From Eucalyptus grandis (lineage: Eukaryota; Streptophyta; Magnoliopsida; Myrtales; Myrtaceae): DNA of 64,000 bases. Of the stretch, positions 11,830 to 24,987 are shown piece by piece. The stretch spans positions 24,234,520-24,298,519 of the forward strand of contig NC_052615.1 in NCBI RefSeq assembly GCF_016545825.1, in the 5' to 3' direction. The notes beneath the pieces were generated by a model that ran no database searches, was not told the DNA's origin, and was given only the letters and a program-made list of their open reading frames with translations. The position numbers and the translations under genes are program-made. The stretch's first letter is position 1. The number at the start of each line of letters is the position of its first letter.

Positions 11830-13125
11830 GTAGACCTAATGTTTTTAGCAAAGGGTGAAAATTCATGTATTTTTTTTTCCTTAACATTCTTCTCATACTA
11901 ATTTGAATAATGATAATTACCAAATAAGCCCTAAGCCCATTGTACATAAATTGTATCCATTATAAAATTTTGATTTGGCCAATTTAGTGCTAAATTTTTT
12001 GACAATTTACTTACAGGTTCTTTCTAATTGATTATCATGGATCCTAATGTTTTTCTCACACTAATTCGAACGGGTTTGCCATAACAAGTGTCCCCACTTA
12101 CCTACTTCAACACCCCAAGATATGGCAAGGTAACGATTAGCTGGACTTGGAAACATAGATAAAAGAAATCGAAGGACATGGACAAAGGAACTTCCAACTA
12201 CGGAAAATTGGGTCACCGAACACAATTTCAAGGCATTAAAATACGATGTTGGATCTGTTTTTCCGGACGCTCGAGAGGGACATCGCCAAATAAGAACAAC
12301 TTCATGATTAACGTGTGACCGTACTTTAATCTCTTAATAGTACTGATGAATTTGTTGTTGTTGGATGCTGATTTGGGCCCTCCTGATCGTCCATGAACTT
12401 CATCTTCACAAAATAGATGAAACCTATCGACTTTGGAAGGAAATAGATCGGACACGAAGAGTGACAAGACTTAGGAAATTACACAAAAAATTGGTAGATA
12501 AATGCAAATACTGAAAGAATTATCTAAGGAAATTAACAGAGGTATTGTTTCATATTTTTCATTACCTAACTGTACCGTCACATGACTAGTCTACGAATTT
12601 TCACCAGATTCAATCAAATATGATACCAGATCTACCTACCCATGAAAATCAAGTGTACCCACTGAAGTTGGAGGGACAATTAATTTTTCTAAATAGGAAT
12701 TGATTCATTTTTTTAACTAATTCAAGTGAGGTGGATAAAATTTTTGTTTTATCATAATTTTTTTTTTTAATGTGAGTACGAAGTTAGTGAATTGATATTC
12801 ACCAACAATGAACAACTTGGGCACGGCGCTGAATTCATTTAAGATTACTTGTGTCGCATGTTAATAGGAACTTAGAAACATTGGACGAATGACATTGTTA
12901 GTCTCGTGAAGAAAAGATGTGGATTGGAACTTACTTTAGTACTAAATGGAAGGACATGTCATCTAACTGTCCACGCTTACAGCATGCGAATAACTTATTC
13001 TATCGAGAATCTATTAGTCGCACACAAAAAAGGAAAAAATTGAAGTCATTCGTAATTTTACAAAACCAATAGTGTAATGATTTTTTTTTTATATTGATGG
13101 CATGTTCGACCACCAATTAATTCCC
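11830..13125. other. Stretch without a recognised gene
   Basis: A minus-strand frame of 79 codons at 12228-12467 (KVDRFHLFCEDEVHGRSGG) has balanced composition and could be a gene scrap, but I do not recognise it. Otherwise AT-rich and featureless. Confidence 0.4.
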
Positions 13126-13195
13126 ATATGATATCATGCATACCCACTGCAAATATTGTGCTCTTGAGAATGGTCTTAAGACGAACATCAACAAA

Positions 13196-13799
13196 CATTC
13201 ACACCCCAAACCATGGACGCAAATGAAGAACCAGATTTGGAAAATAAACATGGACAGCTCTTGGTGTAGCTCATCCATGACTGGATCAGTGGCTGTGATC
13301 TATAGAAATGAGCATGGCATTCTTGTTGATGGTCTTGCGAAGCCAATCACGCTACTTCGGCTCTGGTGGTGGAAACCCTAGCTGTGAGAGAGGGGCTGCT
13401 TTGGTTGAAGAAGATGTTGGACACATGAACCCCACGAACTGAGTTCAATTCAGTTTCTGACCCGTACTTTCTCTTTGCCTCACATAATTTTGTGGTTGTT
13501 GAAAACATTATGGGACAAAGGGAAGCACTGTGGGCTGCCAAGTCCCTCATCAGCAAATGCACCTTTCTGTTGGGCCTTCATTCTCAAGCCCGGCTTATCT
13601 TTAAGCCCAAAGAAGCCAACCAAACAACCGATTGGGTAGCAAGGGCCCATCGTAATGGCTCACTCCCACCGAGTTGGATTCCCACCGAGTTGGATTGATA
13701 ATCCTCCCCGCTCTCTTCTCTTAATCCTATGCTTAGATGTTGAATCTACTTATTTTTCGGCAAGTAATGAAAGCTACCTATTTCGATTTAAAAAAAAAA
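13196..13799 (+). pseudogene. 5'-truncated LINE: RNase H domain and poly-A tail (LINE B)
   Basis: The plus strand reads IWKINMDSSWCSSSMTG, VAVIYRNEHGILVDGLAKP and then, after frame changes, LISKCTFLLG, KPKEANQTTDWVARAHRNGS and LPPSWI. This is the RVT_3-type RNase H end of a plant LINE ORF2. About 100 bp of 3' UTR follow and finish in an A-run at 13789-13799, the usual end of a retroposed LINE. There are stops (for example after WKP at 13379) and no upstream polymerase. The exact 5' junction is not clear. Confidence 0.8.
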
Positions 13800-14827
13800 T
13801 GGGGGGCCTTAAGAGAATGCGCAAGTGTGTCGATTTAAATTTAAGTCTCAAGTAACAAGGATGAGTACACTTATTACTCCAGCAATTCCTAGGATTTGAA
13901 ATAATCTATGGTTAGCCAAAGAAAAATGTCATAAAAATAGTTGATGCCGATGGGAGTGTCTTGGGATGTGAGGGAGAAAAGTGCATCTCGACTTACCAAC
14001 CATTTTTAACGAAATTTTAAGAACAAGGGCCCGGACGACCGGAGGAAGAAGGCGACATACAAGCTTTATTCCATGGATTCTTCTCTCATGTTAAAAGCAC
14101 TCTAAATACTTCATAACATAAAATATGAACGCAGAACAGAAGAAGCCTCCGATCATGTTCGATGATAAAGGTTAAAAGTATGTGGATATAATAATTTGTT
14201 AGGTTATTTGAGCATATTTGAGTCAAGTACCAAATCAAACTTATCCGGATTCGAAAATATAGATTAAAGATCACGTGTAGATGATAAATGATGAATGGAA
14301 AAACTTCACTTGACTAAAAATTAAGAATGCTTTATCTACCTACAACGCAACTCCTATGCCGATGAGGGGATCGCTGGTCAATGACGAACATAGAAACTTA
14401 AATTAAGATGGAAATTCATAAATAATCTTAGCTCAATAGATTATTTGACAGGTTATGTGTCTAATCAATTTGATAACACTCAAATACTTATGTGCTCGGG
14501 ATGCATACGAGTCTAACGCATCACGATCTTTGCTTGCGGTTGGTCTCACGTTATCTGATGAGCTTGGATGCACTCGGTTCGCGGGAACTCGGCGCATCCA
14601 TCCGATCCCTCAACAGAAACAAACGAACATATTTTCCAAAAGCCAAAAGCCAATAACATGAGCAAGTTCCCTCATCACTTCCTTTACCAATAATACAGTT
14701 AACTGAAACAAAGCTGATCTCAATGGCAAATTGAACCATGCCAAAAATTATTTAAATGGGAGAAATTAAAGTAGTGGCGATAATAAATCATTTTCGGCAT
14801 AATCAACGTTTATTCAAGCCACGTCGC
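13800..14827. other. Downstream flank of the RING gene
   Basis: No coding signal. This is the 3' side of the minus-strand RING-H2 gene and should hold its 3' UTR and terminator. Confidence 0.5.
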
Positions 14828-15265
14828 CTACCGAGAATTCTCACCCGGAACCACAACTCCCTTCCCAAAAATGCACTGCGAGAACAACAGGAAACTGAGG
14901 ATCACGCCGCTGCTCCGCCCATGTCCGCCCTTGTTATGCAGAGGACTGACCCCGGCGACGCGACTCCGACAGAGAGGACACGTGGAGTGACGCTCAAACC
15001 ACACATCGATGCACTCGGCGTGGAAGCAGTGGCCGCATTCCCGCAGATTACGGTAGCGCTCGCCGGCGGCGACATTGTGCAGACATACTGCGCAATACGG
15101 AGGAGCTGGGTGTCTCCGGCCAAAAGTGAGAGCCGGAGGGTACCGGCTCCATCGGAACGCGTTGGCGAAGAGACGGACGAGGAAGACGATGACAGTCGCG
15201 ATGGCTGATATAGCTTTGTCGACAGCCGTCCTCGCTATAGCGTTGAGCTTGGGAATGCTCGCCAT
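14828..15265 (-). CDS. Small RING-H2 finger E3 ubiquitin ligase, ATL type
   Basis: Single-exon gene of 145 codons, complete from ATG (15265) to stop. RING-type ligases hold an E2 enzyme and pass ubiquitin to a target. The finger is whole: Cys58, Cys61, Cys77, His79, His82, Cys85, Cys96, Cys99, with spacing C-x2-C-x15-C-x1-H-x2-H-x2-C-x10-C-x2-C, and the E2-contact Trp at 89 (DVWF). Residues 20-33 (SAIATVIVFLVRLF) form a hydrophobic N-terminal segment, likely a membrane anchor, as in ATL proteins. The tail after residue 103 is short and unremarkable apart from a hydrophobic VILSFLLF. The lack of introns and small size fit the ATL group. The classic ATL GLD motif between anchor and RING is not evident, so a related RING-H2 subfamily is possible. 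Third-position GC is much higher than in its surroundings. The target is unknown. Confidence 0.9.
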   Translation of the reverse strand: MASIPKLNAIARTAVDKAISAIATVIVFLVRLFANAFRWSRYPPALTFGRRHPAPPYCAVCLHNVAAGERYRNLRECGHCFHAECIDVWFERHSTCPLCRSRVAGVSPLHNKGGHGRSSGVILSFLLFSQCIFGKGVVVPGENSR

Positions 15266-15330
15266 GTAAACTCTCTCTCTCTCTCTCTAAGGGGATTAGG
15301 TAGTGTTGAGCTTGGGAATGCTCGCCATGT

Positions 15331-15375
<45 letters not shown>
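15243..15375. repeat. Tandem duplication with (CT)n in the RING gene 5' region
   Basis: TTGAGCTTGGGAATGCTCGC followed by CATGTAAACTCTCTCT occurs twice, 62 bp apart. The CT tract is 18 bp in the inner copy (15271-15288) and 42 bp in the outer one (15334-15375). On the gene strand this is a (GA)n 5' UTR, common in plant promoters and leaders. Confidence 0.95.
15296..15328 (-). promoter_or_regulatory. Upstream ORF in the RING gene leader, copied from its own start
   Basis: A 10-codon ORF (MASIPKLNTT, stop) begins at ATG 15328, 63 bp upstream of the true start. Its first eight codons repeat those of the main ORF (MASIPKLN) because a segment with the start codon and part of the 5' UTR is tandemly duplicated (15243-15288 and 15305-15375). 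If the mRNA starts above 15328, ribosomes would meet this ORF first and translation of the RING protein could be lowered. The sequence shows the ORF; the effect is inferred. Confidence 0.7.
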
Positions 15376-15376
<1 letters not shown>

Positions 15377-17442
15377 AATTATGCTTGCAAGCGCATATAG
15401 TGGATTCCTCTGGACCCACTCTACTCTTTGGATGACGAAAATATACATCTAAATCTCAACAGCACCGTGGATCATATTGACGTGAAGTTATGAGCAATTA
15501 TTATAAGTGTGTTTATTGAACATACTAAATTAAATCTAGACTATCGAAGGTAATGAATTGCGTCACATCTAACAGTCGATATTAAGTTTAAAATGTGTAC
15601 CTTATTCATGAAATACTTTCTCATTGAGTCATAGATCTATTAGCCTTTGTTTTTCTTTTTTTTCTTTTTTTTCAATTTTCACGATGGCTTCAAAGACTTG
15701 ATTGGACATGTGATACCATATTAACAAGTGAGACAGTACATACATCATGTCAAATGAAATATATATGTTTATATTGAGTCTAGGTTATGATCGAAATGAC
15801 ACAATACATTGTTATTGAATATTTGAAAGTGGCCCATATACTTAATTGCTCTCACAATCCGCCATGCTAGTTATCATATTAATTTTTTTTATATCGGTAA
15901 TGGTGTGCCTAGCATTGCTCTATACTAAACACAAAGACTTTAAGGTGCTTTCAAAACATCTTATCACAAACTCACTCAAATTAATCATTTTCCTATAGAC
16001 ATCCAAGCTAATCATATTACCCTAGACATATAACATTTAGCCTACTAGAGTGATTTGGATGGATAAGATGTAATATTCTCTTGCAAAGGAGAAAAAAAAA
16101 ACCCATTAATTGATAATCGACAATATTAAGATTAATTTGCAAAATTCGCGTACAAAGTTTGGCGACATAATTTAATTGTTCACTGGACAAGGTGGACAAG
16201 GGAGCCCCATTACATACCAAAATAGGTGCTATCGCATGGCACCGTAAATCGATTTTTTTAATCAGTCTTGACAATCATGGCAAAACATATCGTTTCAAAG
16301 ACGAACTTGTTTAACGAGCCAATTTATAATACCCGCACGATAAGAATCTTGACTCGTCCTGTATTTAAATTTTGAAAAAGCTTATCACTCGTCATCAAAC
16401 TCTCATTTTCATGTATTGATGGCCTGTCATATAATAATTGCATAAATATCTTCTTCAAGAGGACCCAAAAGTCTTTTCTTGGAGGTGGGGCGAGCATTGA
16501 GTAGAGTACATTAAATGCCCGCGTTATGTTATCCACTTTTTCTTGTTGGGAAAGTCCACGTACGAGAATAGGAAGCGGGAGATTTGAATTAATGGAGAGG
16601 AGTGATGACCGGCCCACACATGGATTGTTGAATTTTCTATAAGAAAATATAAAGAAAAATCAAAATGAAAAGAAAAGAAAAGAAAAGAAAATGGAGCAAA
16701 ATTAGAGACAGGTACACCCAACTGCACGATTGTCAATGCTTTGGTGCACAATAAAGTAAAACGTACGCACTTTTTTTACACCGCCTTATCATGTTGGCTG
16801 GATCCTGTGTGTCTAGATTTCGTTTGAAAAAACAGGAGAATATATATTGGAACATCGATTCTAAATTTAAAAAAAGGAAAAGAAAAAAAAAAGATGTTAA
16901 TTGACTCGGAGAGTATCAAGATTTAGGAAGGGGGAAATAGGCAAATACATGGAGTTTGGTGCATCGTAGTCATCTCTTACCTTGTCAAACATTTGGTCCT
17001 CAGTTCGTGTATGTAATTGTAATTTTGATTTTGATTTTGTTAAGGCACTTGTTAAAAATGTTTGATAAGGATTTTTTTTATTTTCAAAATGTCGATTGTG
17101 CATGTTACAAGGGCAATTAATACATTGGAAATCGTGATATTTCCTTATATGGAAATGTTAATATATTGAAACATCCCATATCACTCAATAATCAATTTCA
17201 TATGTTATTTATATCCATGTGATCTCTATTTACCTATTAATTTAAACTTTTAAATTAGACTTGCTAAACATGATATCAAATTCAAGGTTGTTGAGACTAA
17301 CAATACAACCTATAGGGAGAAGAGGTGAATAGGTTGTTTGGCAAAGAACTTTTATGGAATATAATAAGTCAAAATTGAAACAATAGTACAAACATAATAT
17401 AGATATAAGGCACACATGTTGTTGATGAACAAATGATGATGA
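15376..17442. other. RING gene upstream region and gene-free stretch
   Basis: The first few hundred bases are the promoter side of the RING gene; a weak TATA-like CTATATG lies near 15397 (minus). Further on I see only short frames with no known family and an (AAAAG)n patch at about 16663-16690. Confidence 0.45.
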
Positions 17443-19193
17443 TGTCACAACCTCACCTAAAGGTGAACCACATAGGATTTTGCTAATGATTTACTAAGTC
17501 TAAGTATAGTTCGGGCTCTCACAAGTCCTTACAATTCATAACTTAGGTTCAATTTAACATGCAAATTATTTTCATTTTGAAGTTGTCATTAATCTATTTT
17601 TAGTGGGTTGAGTAAAAACCCTGTAAAGTGTGGGAGATTTATTTTACTTATGCAAATTAGAGATTAAATGTATTTGGCGACTTAATTACACTAGACTACT
17701 CTAATGTCCTTTTAGTGACTTTTCTTCTTTATTTTCAAAATGTTCGCCAAGCAATTTGGATTGATTTTAATGGATGCACTGACATGCAAAATATGATCAC
17801 GTGGTGCACAACCAATCAAATTAACACCCAATAATCAAAGTAATAACAAATTGCTAAAAGAGGAAAGATTTACTTACCTTGAAGTAAATCAAACAATCTA
17901 AAACAAAGTTAATTTAATCATGAATATTTAACTTAAGCATCATTTTTAATTATGGAATCCTAGTTAATTATTTTTGGGGATTTCTCTTTTAAATGAAATC
18001 TAAGCTATATACAATGTATGGAATACTAGCTTAATTTAAACACAATGACATAAAAATGTTAAATACCCTAACATGACATGCAAGTATTTAACTCTATGAC
18101 CTAGTTGTAATGACATGCAATTTCTAATTAGATGAATCTAACATGCATCCTATATAACATGCACTTTAATTAAATGATAGAATTATGATAATAGGAAATA
18201 GTTAATGCAATCAATTAGTGACGCGTGGATAATGCAATGAGATTGCTCTAAACATGTACTTATTAAATGACATGTAATCAAGACATGGCATAAATGATAA
18301 TGTGGAAGATGACATAACATTGATGAATGACTTGGCAACGACACATGACATAGCAAGATGCCATGGTATGAATGATGTGCCACATGACATGGCTAGTATA
18401 AATGAAATGGCTTATGACCCAGCATGACATGTATGACCTAGCAAATAGTGATATGTGGATAATGCAATTAAAACTATATGCCGTGCACATGATATTTTTG
18501 CGTTTTTCATTCAAATTGATAATTAATAAGTCCCTAAAATGAACTATCTAAAAAGAATAACTATCCAATTCAGATTAGGAAATTATTTGAGCAAAATATT
18601 ATCCTATCGTGGAAAGCTATTTTAAACATGTACTATTACCAAAAAAAAAAAAAAATGTTATGTTATCTAAAAAAAAAAATAGCTTAATTTATCATGCAAT
18701 CTATTTGATATTTTTTAAGTAAAGAAATCAAATCAAACAAGATAAGAATCCAATAAAAGAGACAAGCTCAATATAGCAAAGTCATGGGCTGGCCGGATTC
18801 TGCTCATCGGTGGGCTCAACTGATAATAGGCTTTGATCCTTTAAGGGCTTATTTTAATTAAGGTTAAAGTCTTTTAACTCTATGATCTAAATCCAACTCA
18901 ATTAAAGATCAAAATCCCCCTTTTCTTTGTATAATTTCCGGCCACAATATCTCCATGGTCTAGCTGAGTTTTGCTTCTTAACATGCCTAAATCCAAATAA
19001 TTCAATTAAGCTCGGAACCTTAAACAACCGTTGGTCCAATTAAAATGTTTTGAATGAGATTATCTATATGCTATGAAAATTGCTCCTAACCTACATGCAG
19101 TTTAACTAATTTGTTTTTTTAGGGACTTATGTCGCTTCCTAATTTTCTATGCAATTAATTCATATATAATTACCCAAATTTTAGGTGTCAACA
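17443..19193. mobile_element. LTR-like element, family R1, copy B
   Basis: Starts TGTCACAACCTCACC and ends TTAGGTGTCAACA. It is colinear with copy A (5671-8526) over the first 1 kb and the last 80 bp, but lacks most of the GC-rich middle. The five bases outside (GATGA left, ATTGT right) do not match, so this may be one LTR of a larger element whose interior continues to the right (two minisatellites lie there) or a recombinant. The part 18250-18440 is packed with the words GACATG and ATGACAT, also seen in the other copies. No protein. Confidence 0.6.
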
Positions 19194-19409
19194 ATTGTTG
19201 CTCTTTGAATGTGAGCTCGAAGAGTTTGCATTTAAAGACAAAAGTAATGCCTAAATTTTGACTATTCGATGTAATAAATTTTTTGACAAGAATGTGGATC
19301 CATTTTTAAGGCAATGCAAATGCATGATGTGATGAAAGAAAACTTACTCGCAGTTGCTCACTTATGGGTTGGTGATGTAAACTTAAGATATGAAACAACT
19401 CATGTCGGC

Positions 19410-19640
19410 CAATATCTAGATTTCATCTCCAAAAAAAAAAAAAAATGATCAGGATTGTAATGGTCTTTAGGCATCCAGATTTCACTCCAGATAATTGAAC
19501 AAGTTCTTTTTATGGAACACATGGATTTTGCATCAGATATTTTGGATAATTTATGGTGAGGAATCTGGATTTCACCTTGGATATTTAGATGAATTCATTA
19601 TGAGAATGCTTGGATTTCACCTCAGGTAATTTCGAGAATT
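19410..19640. repeat. Degenerate minisatellite 1, about 45-bp unit, 4-5 units
   Basis: Units start with the word GGATTTCACCT or a variant (near 19417, 19478, 19526, 19569, 19610), each followed by a GATATTT/GATAATT word. Spacing is 40-60 bp. Confidence 0.75.
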
Positions 19641-19648
19641 CAAAGGTA

Positions 19649-19945
19649 CTGTGACAACTCGAGCGGGCCAAGTGTCAGGTTTGTGATAATTCGAGTAGGC
19701 CAAATGTTAAGGATTTGGTGACATCGAGTGGGCCGACATGTTGAGTATTAGGATAAACTAAGCAGGCCGAATTATCTATGTTTCGAATGTGGTGACTCGA
19801 ATAGGCGGAGTGTCAAGACTTAGGACAACCCGAATAGGTTGAGTTGCTTGAGTTTTAAAAAAAGAAAAAAAAAATGAAGTGATGGCTTGAGTGGCTTGAG
19901 CGTCAAGATTTTGACAACTCAAGTACGCCGAATATCAGGAACAAG
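19649..19945. repeat. Degenerate minisatellite 2, about 35-40-bp unit, about 8 units
   Basis: Units resemble GACAACTCGAGCGGGCCAAG then TGTCAGG with variants (GATAATTCGAGTAGGCC, GACATCGAGTGGGCC, GACTCGAATAGGCGGAG, CAACTCAAGTACGCCG). It abuts minisatellite 1. Such arrays are common in the untranslated interior of large plant gypsy elements, which would fit the LTR-like repeat just to the left. Confidence 0.8.
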
Positions 19946-22290
19946 CATTTGAAAACTTCTTCAAAATTAAGTCCGAATAGTTGATGTACTCACTACTAAC
20001 TTTGCTAATGTAAAGACTCTTCAATCTTCAAGAGTATATTATCTGTAGGACATGTTTGCGTATATGCATTTATTTGGGAGATAGACAGTTAAAAGCTATC
20101 CTAGACACATACACTGGGGAGCATAACAATTCATCATGTTTGCATTACCAAATTTCCACTGGGGAGCATCATTATCAAGACAATTTCTACCCATAACGTA
20201 GATTTCTTGAAAATGCCAAATGAGAGACTTTTAGTCATGAAGAGCTTTTCACTCATTCTCATTTAAAAATGCTAACCATCAATGTGAGAATGTGACAATC
20301 ACTTGACCTTACCTTTATCATCAAGTCGACAAGGGTTCGAGTTTTCTCACAAGTAGTATGATCTTGCCAATCTAAAAGATCTTTCATAAGATTGTAATGC
20401 AGATTTGGTCAAAAGCTTAACAAATGGATAATTCAATTCCTGCCTACAAAAGCAGTATTTTTCATCGTCCACGCCAAATTTACAAGCTAAGAATACTGCA
20501 AAATGAAATATAAATAATCATACCCGTACTCCTTTGGGTAAAGCTTACTCACATTTGAATTCTATGTTAGTTCAAGTGCTCTAATTTGAAGAGACTTTAA
20601 AGGGACGTAACTTATGCCTGGTCTATGGGTTAAGAAACAAAAGGATTTATTGAAATCAAAGATTTTTCCTTGAGGGGTGCCGTGACCTACCTTAGGGAGG
20701 CTACCCTCGAGGATAAATTTAAAGGTAGGTCAACAAATGATCCTAATGGTTCAATGGAAAGACGGCTTGAACATGTCATCTTTTCAAAGACAGCTTGAAC
20801 ACATCATCTTTTCAAATGCCAAAAGAAGGTTCATAAAAATTAAGAGCGCACTCTTCTAAATCCATAGTTCATGTGACATAAGATTTCCTTTAAAGTTCAT
20901 TACAACCTAAGTATTTTCTAGGAGTTATTGCTAGCCATTTGAAGTCGGCTAGAAACCAATTAAGACAAGGGAGGATTATCTCAATTTCTATGCAACCAAA
21001 GATTTTGATGTTCAAGGACTTGATGGCACTAACATTTCTATTAATGCCCTTTTGGTTACCATTAAATTGGAAGAGTGCTACCTAAATGGTCATGCAATTA
21101 TGATTAGCACAAAATATGATCCTAAAGTCATCAAAGCCACTAGGTGACATGTAAATATTTTTGTGTGTTGTTTTCTGTAAAATCTAGACTAATTCTAGCC
21201 TAATCTAAAAAAGAAATTAACAATCAATTTATTGAATAACAGTGCGGTAAGTAAACCCACAAGGTATTGAAAGTAAGTTTGGGAAATGAAAAACCCGATG
21301 CAAGTCAAGCAAATAATATTACTAACTCTTGTTATTGAGCCTCGAGACATGAACCCTTGGAAATTTGCTATTGAAGATTAAGGCAAGCCTAATTCTAATG
21401 AATTGATTAAAGTGAAGCCTTAGCTAGACTACACTAAACAATTCCTTAGAATGTGAAGTGAGGTCTAATTGATTTTATTTAACAAACAAATACTAATTAG
21501 CATAGAAATGTCTAAACTAATCTAATTAGGACTAATCTAAGCTAAACTAATTGACATCGGTCTATTACCATCAGCTCCATTCAGACTGCCTCCTCGACCA
21601 CCATTGGCTACACCTTGACAGGTGTCGATTTTGGCATTCAATGATCCACACATGCAATTCATGATTTACATCCAAGCAAAGCAAAACATTGACCATATTC
21701 AAATCAATTCAATCAATTTTCCTAGGAATAAGCTTTAAGATTAGATCACACAATTCCATTATCTCAAGCCCCTCTTAACCCAACTAAGGTTCATTGATTA
21801 AGATTAATGGTGATTACCCTCCACTTGTGTTCACAAAGCAATAGACTAAGCTATTAATCACTAATTATCACTAATGATGCCCATTAAGCTACTTGCCAAT
21901 CAAACATGCATCACGAGCCTAAGTACATGCAAAGTTTAATTAAGCATGCAATTAAAATCTCAAATTTCATTAGACTTTGGTTAAGTGATTTAGGTCAAGT
22001 TGGTCAAATCGGACTAGCATGGTTCGGATTGAACTGGCTCAATTCAATCAAATTGACTATTGGCATGTTAGTTGAATTAATTTGTCTCAATTACATCATG
22101 GGTAGTGTCAATTTCATCCCAGTTGATTTGATTTAGCCATATTGGGGCTTAGTTCAATTGATATGTCTTTCGTGCTCTATTGCCAATATTGATTTCAAAT
22201 AAGTCAAATTGACTCAAACCGTATGAGATTAGCTCAATTTTTTTGGGCGAAAAACTTATTTACTTGATATAGAAGTTCTCAAACATACGG
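19946..22290. other. Gene-free region, possibly retroelement interior
   Basis: No protein family seen on either strand. A short direct repeat (GCTTGAACA then a CATCATCTTTTCAAA-type word) occurs at about 20765-20818. The segment 21990-22140 shares words with 40840-40990 (AGCATGGTTC, AATTCAATCAAATTGA), so it belongs to another dispersed repeat. Confidence 0.45.
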
Positions 22291-22578
22291 GTTCTCAAAC
22301 ATGGGAAATTGCCTAATGAGCATTGAGGAGGCAGCACAATAGGTGATGCAAATAGAGAAATCTTTGCCCTAGCCGAAAAAAGAGGGGTCAAAAAAAGTAA
22401 ACGGGGCTTTAAAGTGCTCACTAGCAAAGAAACTAAAGAGGTATAGCCCTTATTACTCTATCCCTATACAATTGTCTGACCTTGATGAAGCTAAACTATA
22501 GGAAACCCCCATTAGTATTTCGAAGGGTACTACGGGATGGGCTTCGGTGGCTAGCCCTAACAAGCCACTAGTTCACAA

Positions 22579-23340
22579 ATGAAGATCTTGTGTTGGAACT
22601 GTCAGGGGTTGGACACAACACTAACGGTCCAAAACTTGAAAGCCATCTCGGCTCACAAAATGCCCTATTTGATTCTGTTAATGGAGACTAAAAACCAAGA
22701 AAATGTGATTTTTCGCATTAGAAGACAATTGAAATTCAAATACAGTTTTGTGGAGAACCTAATAGGAATCGTCGGGGGTTTAACGGTTCCATGAAATGAC
22801 GAAGGTGCAGTTACGGTGGAATCAGCTTCCCAGGAAATGATAAACTTGGTCTGTGAGGATTATGATTGCCAGAACAAAATGTGGGTGACTTGTATTCATG
22901 CTCCCAATCTTTTTCGAGATAGATTAAAATTATGGGAACAATTGAAACAGGTGAGTAATTTGGAGGATTTGCCGTGGGTTTGCTTGAGGGATTTTAATTA
23001 AGTGCTCTATTATTGGGAGAATGTGGGAAATAGAATGGCTGAAAACTATCGTATGCAAGCTTTCCAAAACTATTTAAATAATTGCTCGTTGATGGAAGTA
23101 GATTGCAAAAGGTGTGCTTATACTTGGCCAAACAACAAGGAATGTGCAGACCTGGTCAAGGAGAAATTGGATAGGGTCTTATGCAATCTAAACCGGAGGC
23201 CTATGTTCCCAAAAGCCGAGGCGTTTGCTCTTCCAGCTATTGGGTACGACCATAGTCCTTTACTACTGCTATGTAGTGCTAATCCTGTCAAAAAAAGAAG
23301 AGAATTCCGATTTGAATCCTTCTAGACTGAAGATGATGAA
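22579..23340 (+). pseudogene. LINE 1 ORF2: AP-type endonuclease domain
   Basis: Nicks the target DNA for target-primed reverse transcription. Readable blocks: MKILCWNCQGLD (start), LLMETK with the catalytic Glu, VTCIHAP, DFN, LDRVLCN and YDHSPLLLLC with the catalytic Asp-His pair. Stops at 22792-22794 (TGA where TGG is expected), 23000-23002 (TAA in place of the Glu codon after DFN) and 23323-23325 (TAG where TGG is expected) break it. LRDFN replaces the usual LGDFN. Confidence 0.9.
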
Positions 23341-23857
23341 TGCAAAGAAGTTGTAAAACAATCATGGTATTCTCATAATTTAAATGAAGTTGTTTTGAGG
23401 GACAAAATAAAAGCAGTAACCCATGCTTTGTGGGAATGGAGTAAAAAGAAACTTCCAAATAGTAATCTTCATATATCGGCCCTCAAGCAAGAGTTACAAT
23501 CTCTAACAAACAGAGTAGACCCAACTCAAGACTACCTGGGTTCGGCTCTTAGAGGAAATTGAAACGTTATGGAGAAGAGATGAGATGTTCTTGGGGTTAA
23601 GATCCAAAGTAAATTGGCTGAGATGGGGTGATAAAAATACAAGATTTTTTCATGCAGCAACCATCCAAAGGAGATCAAATATATATAATTACTATGTGAA
23701 AGGATTCAGAAGAACTCTGGATAAACGATAAACAGCAACTCAAGAACATCACAATCTCTTTCTTCAAAGATCTATCCACTTCAGTAGGGCCCAGAAACTG
23801 CAACTGGTACCGGATTAATGCCCTACATTAGTTGGGAATGATATCAATGAATGTCTC

Positions 23858-24790
<933 letters not shown>

Positions 24791-24987
24791 GGGTCCATTC
24801 AGGAATGCCGGAATATTTCGGTTGTATTAAATCAGTTTGTTATGCCTCAGGACAAGCAATAAACCTAAACAAGTCAGGCATTTTTTTTTAGCAAGGATTG
24901 CCCGGTGAGAGAATTGAGAGTTCCAGACTGGATCGGACAAGAAAATACCTAGGAATCCCCTCTGACTAGGGAGCCTCAAAGAGACAG

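Noticed and set aside
18183..18514. Minus-strand frames rich in His, Met, Ser and Cys
   Set aside because: Produced by repeated GACATG/ATGACAT words in the R1 element.
19649..19945. Regularly spaced repeats considered as a CRISPR array
   Set aside because: Units are degenerate and tandem without unique spacers, and the genome is a plant's.
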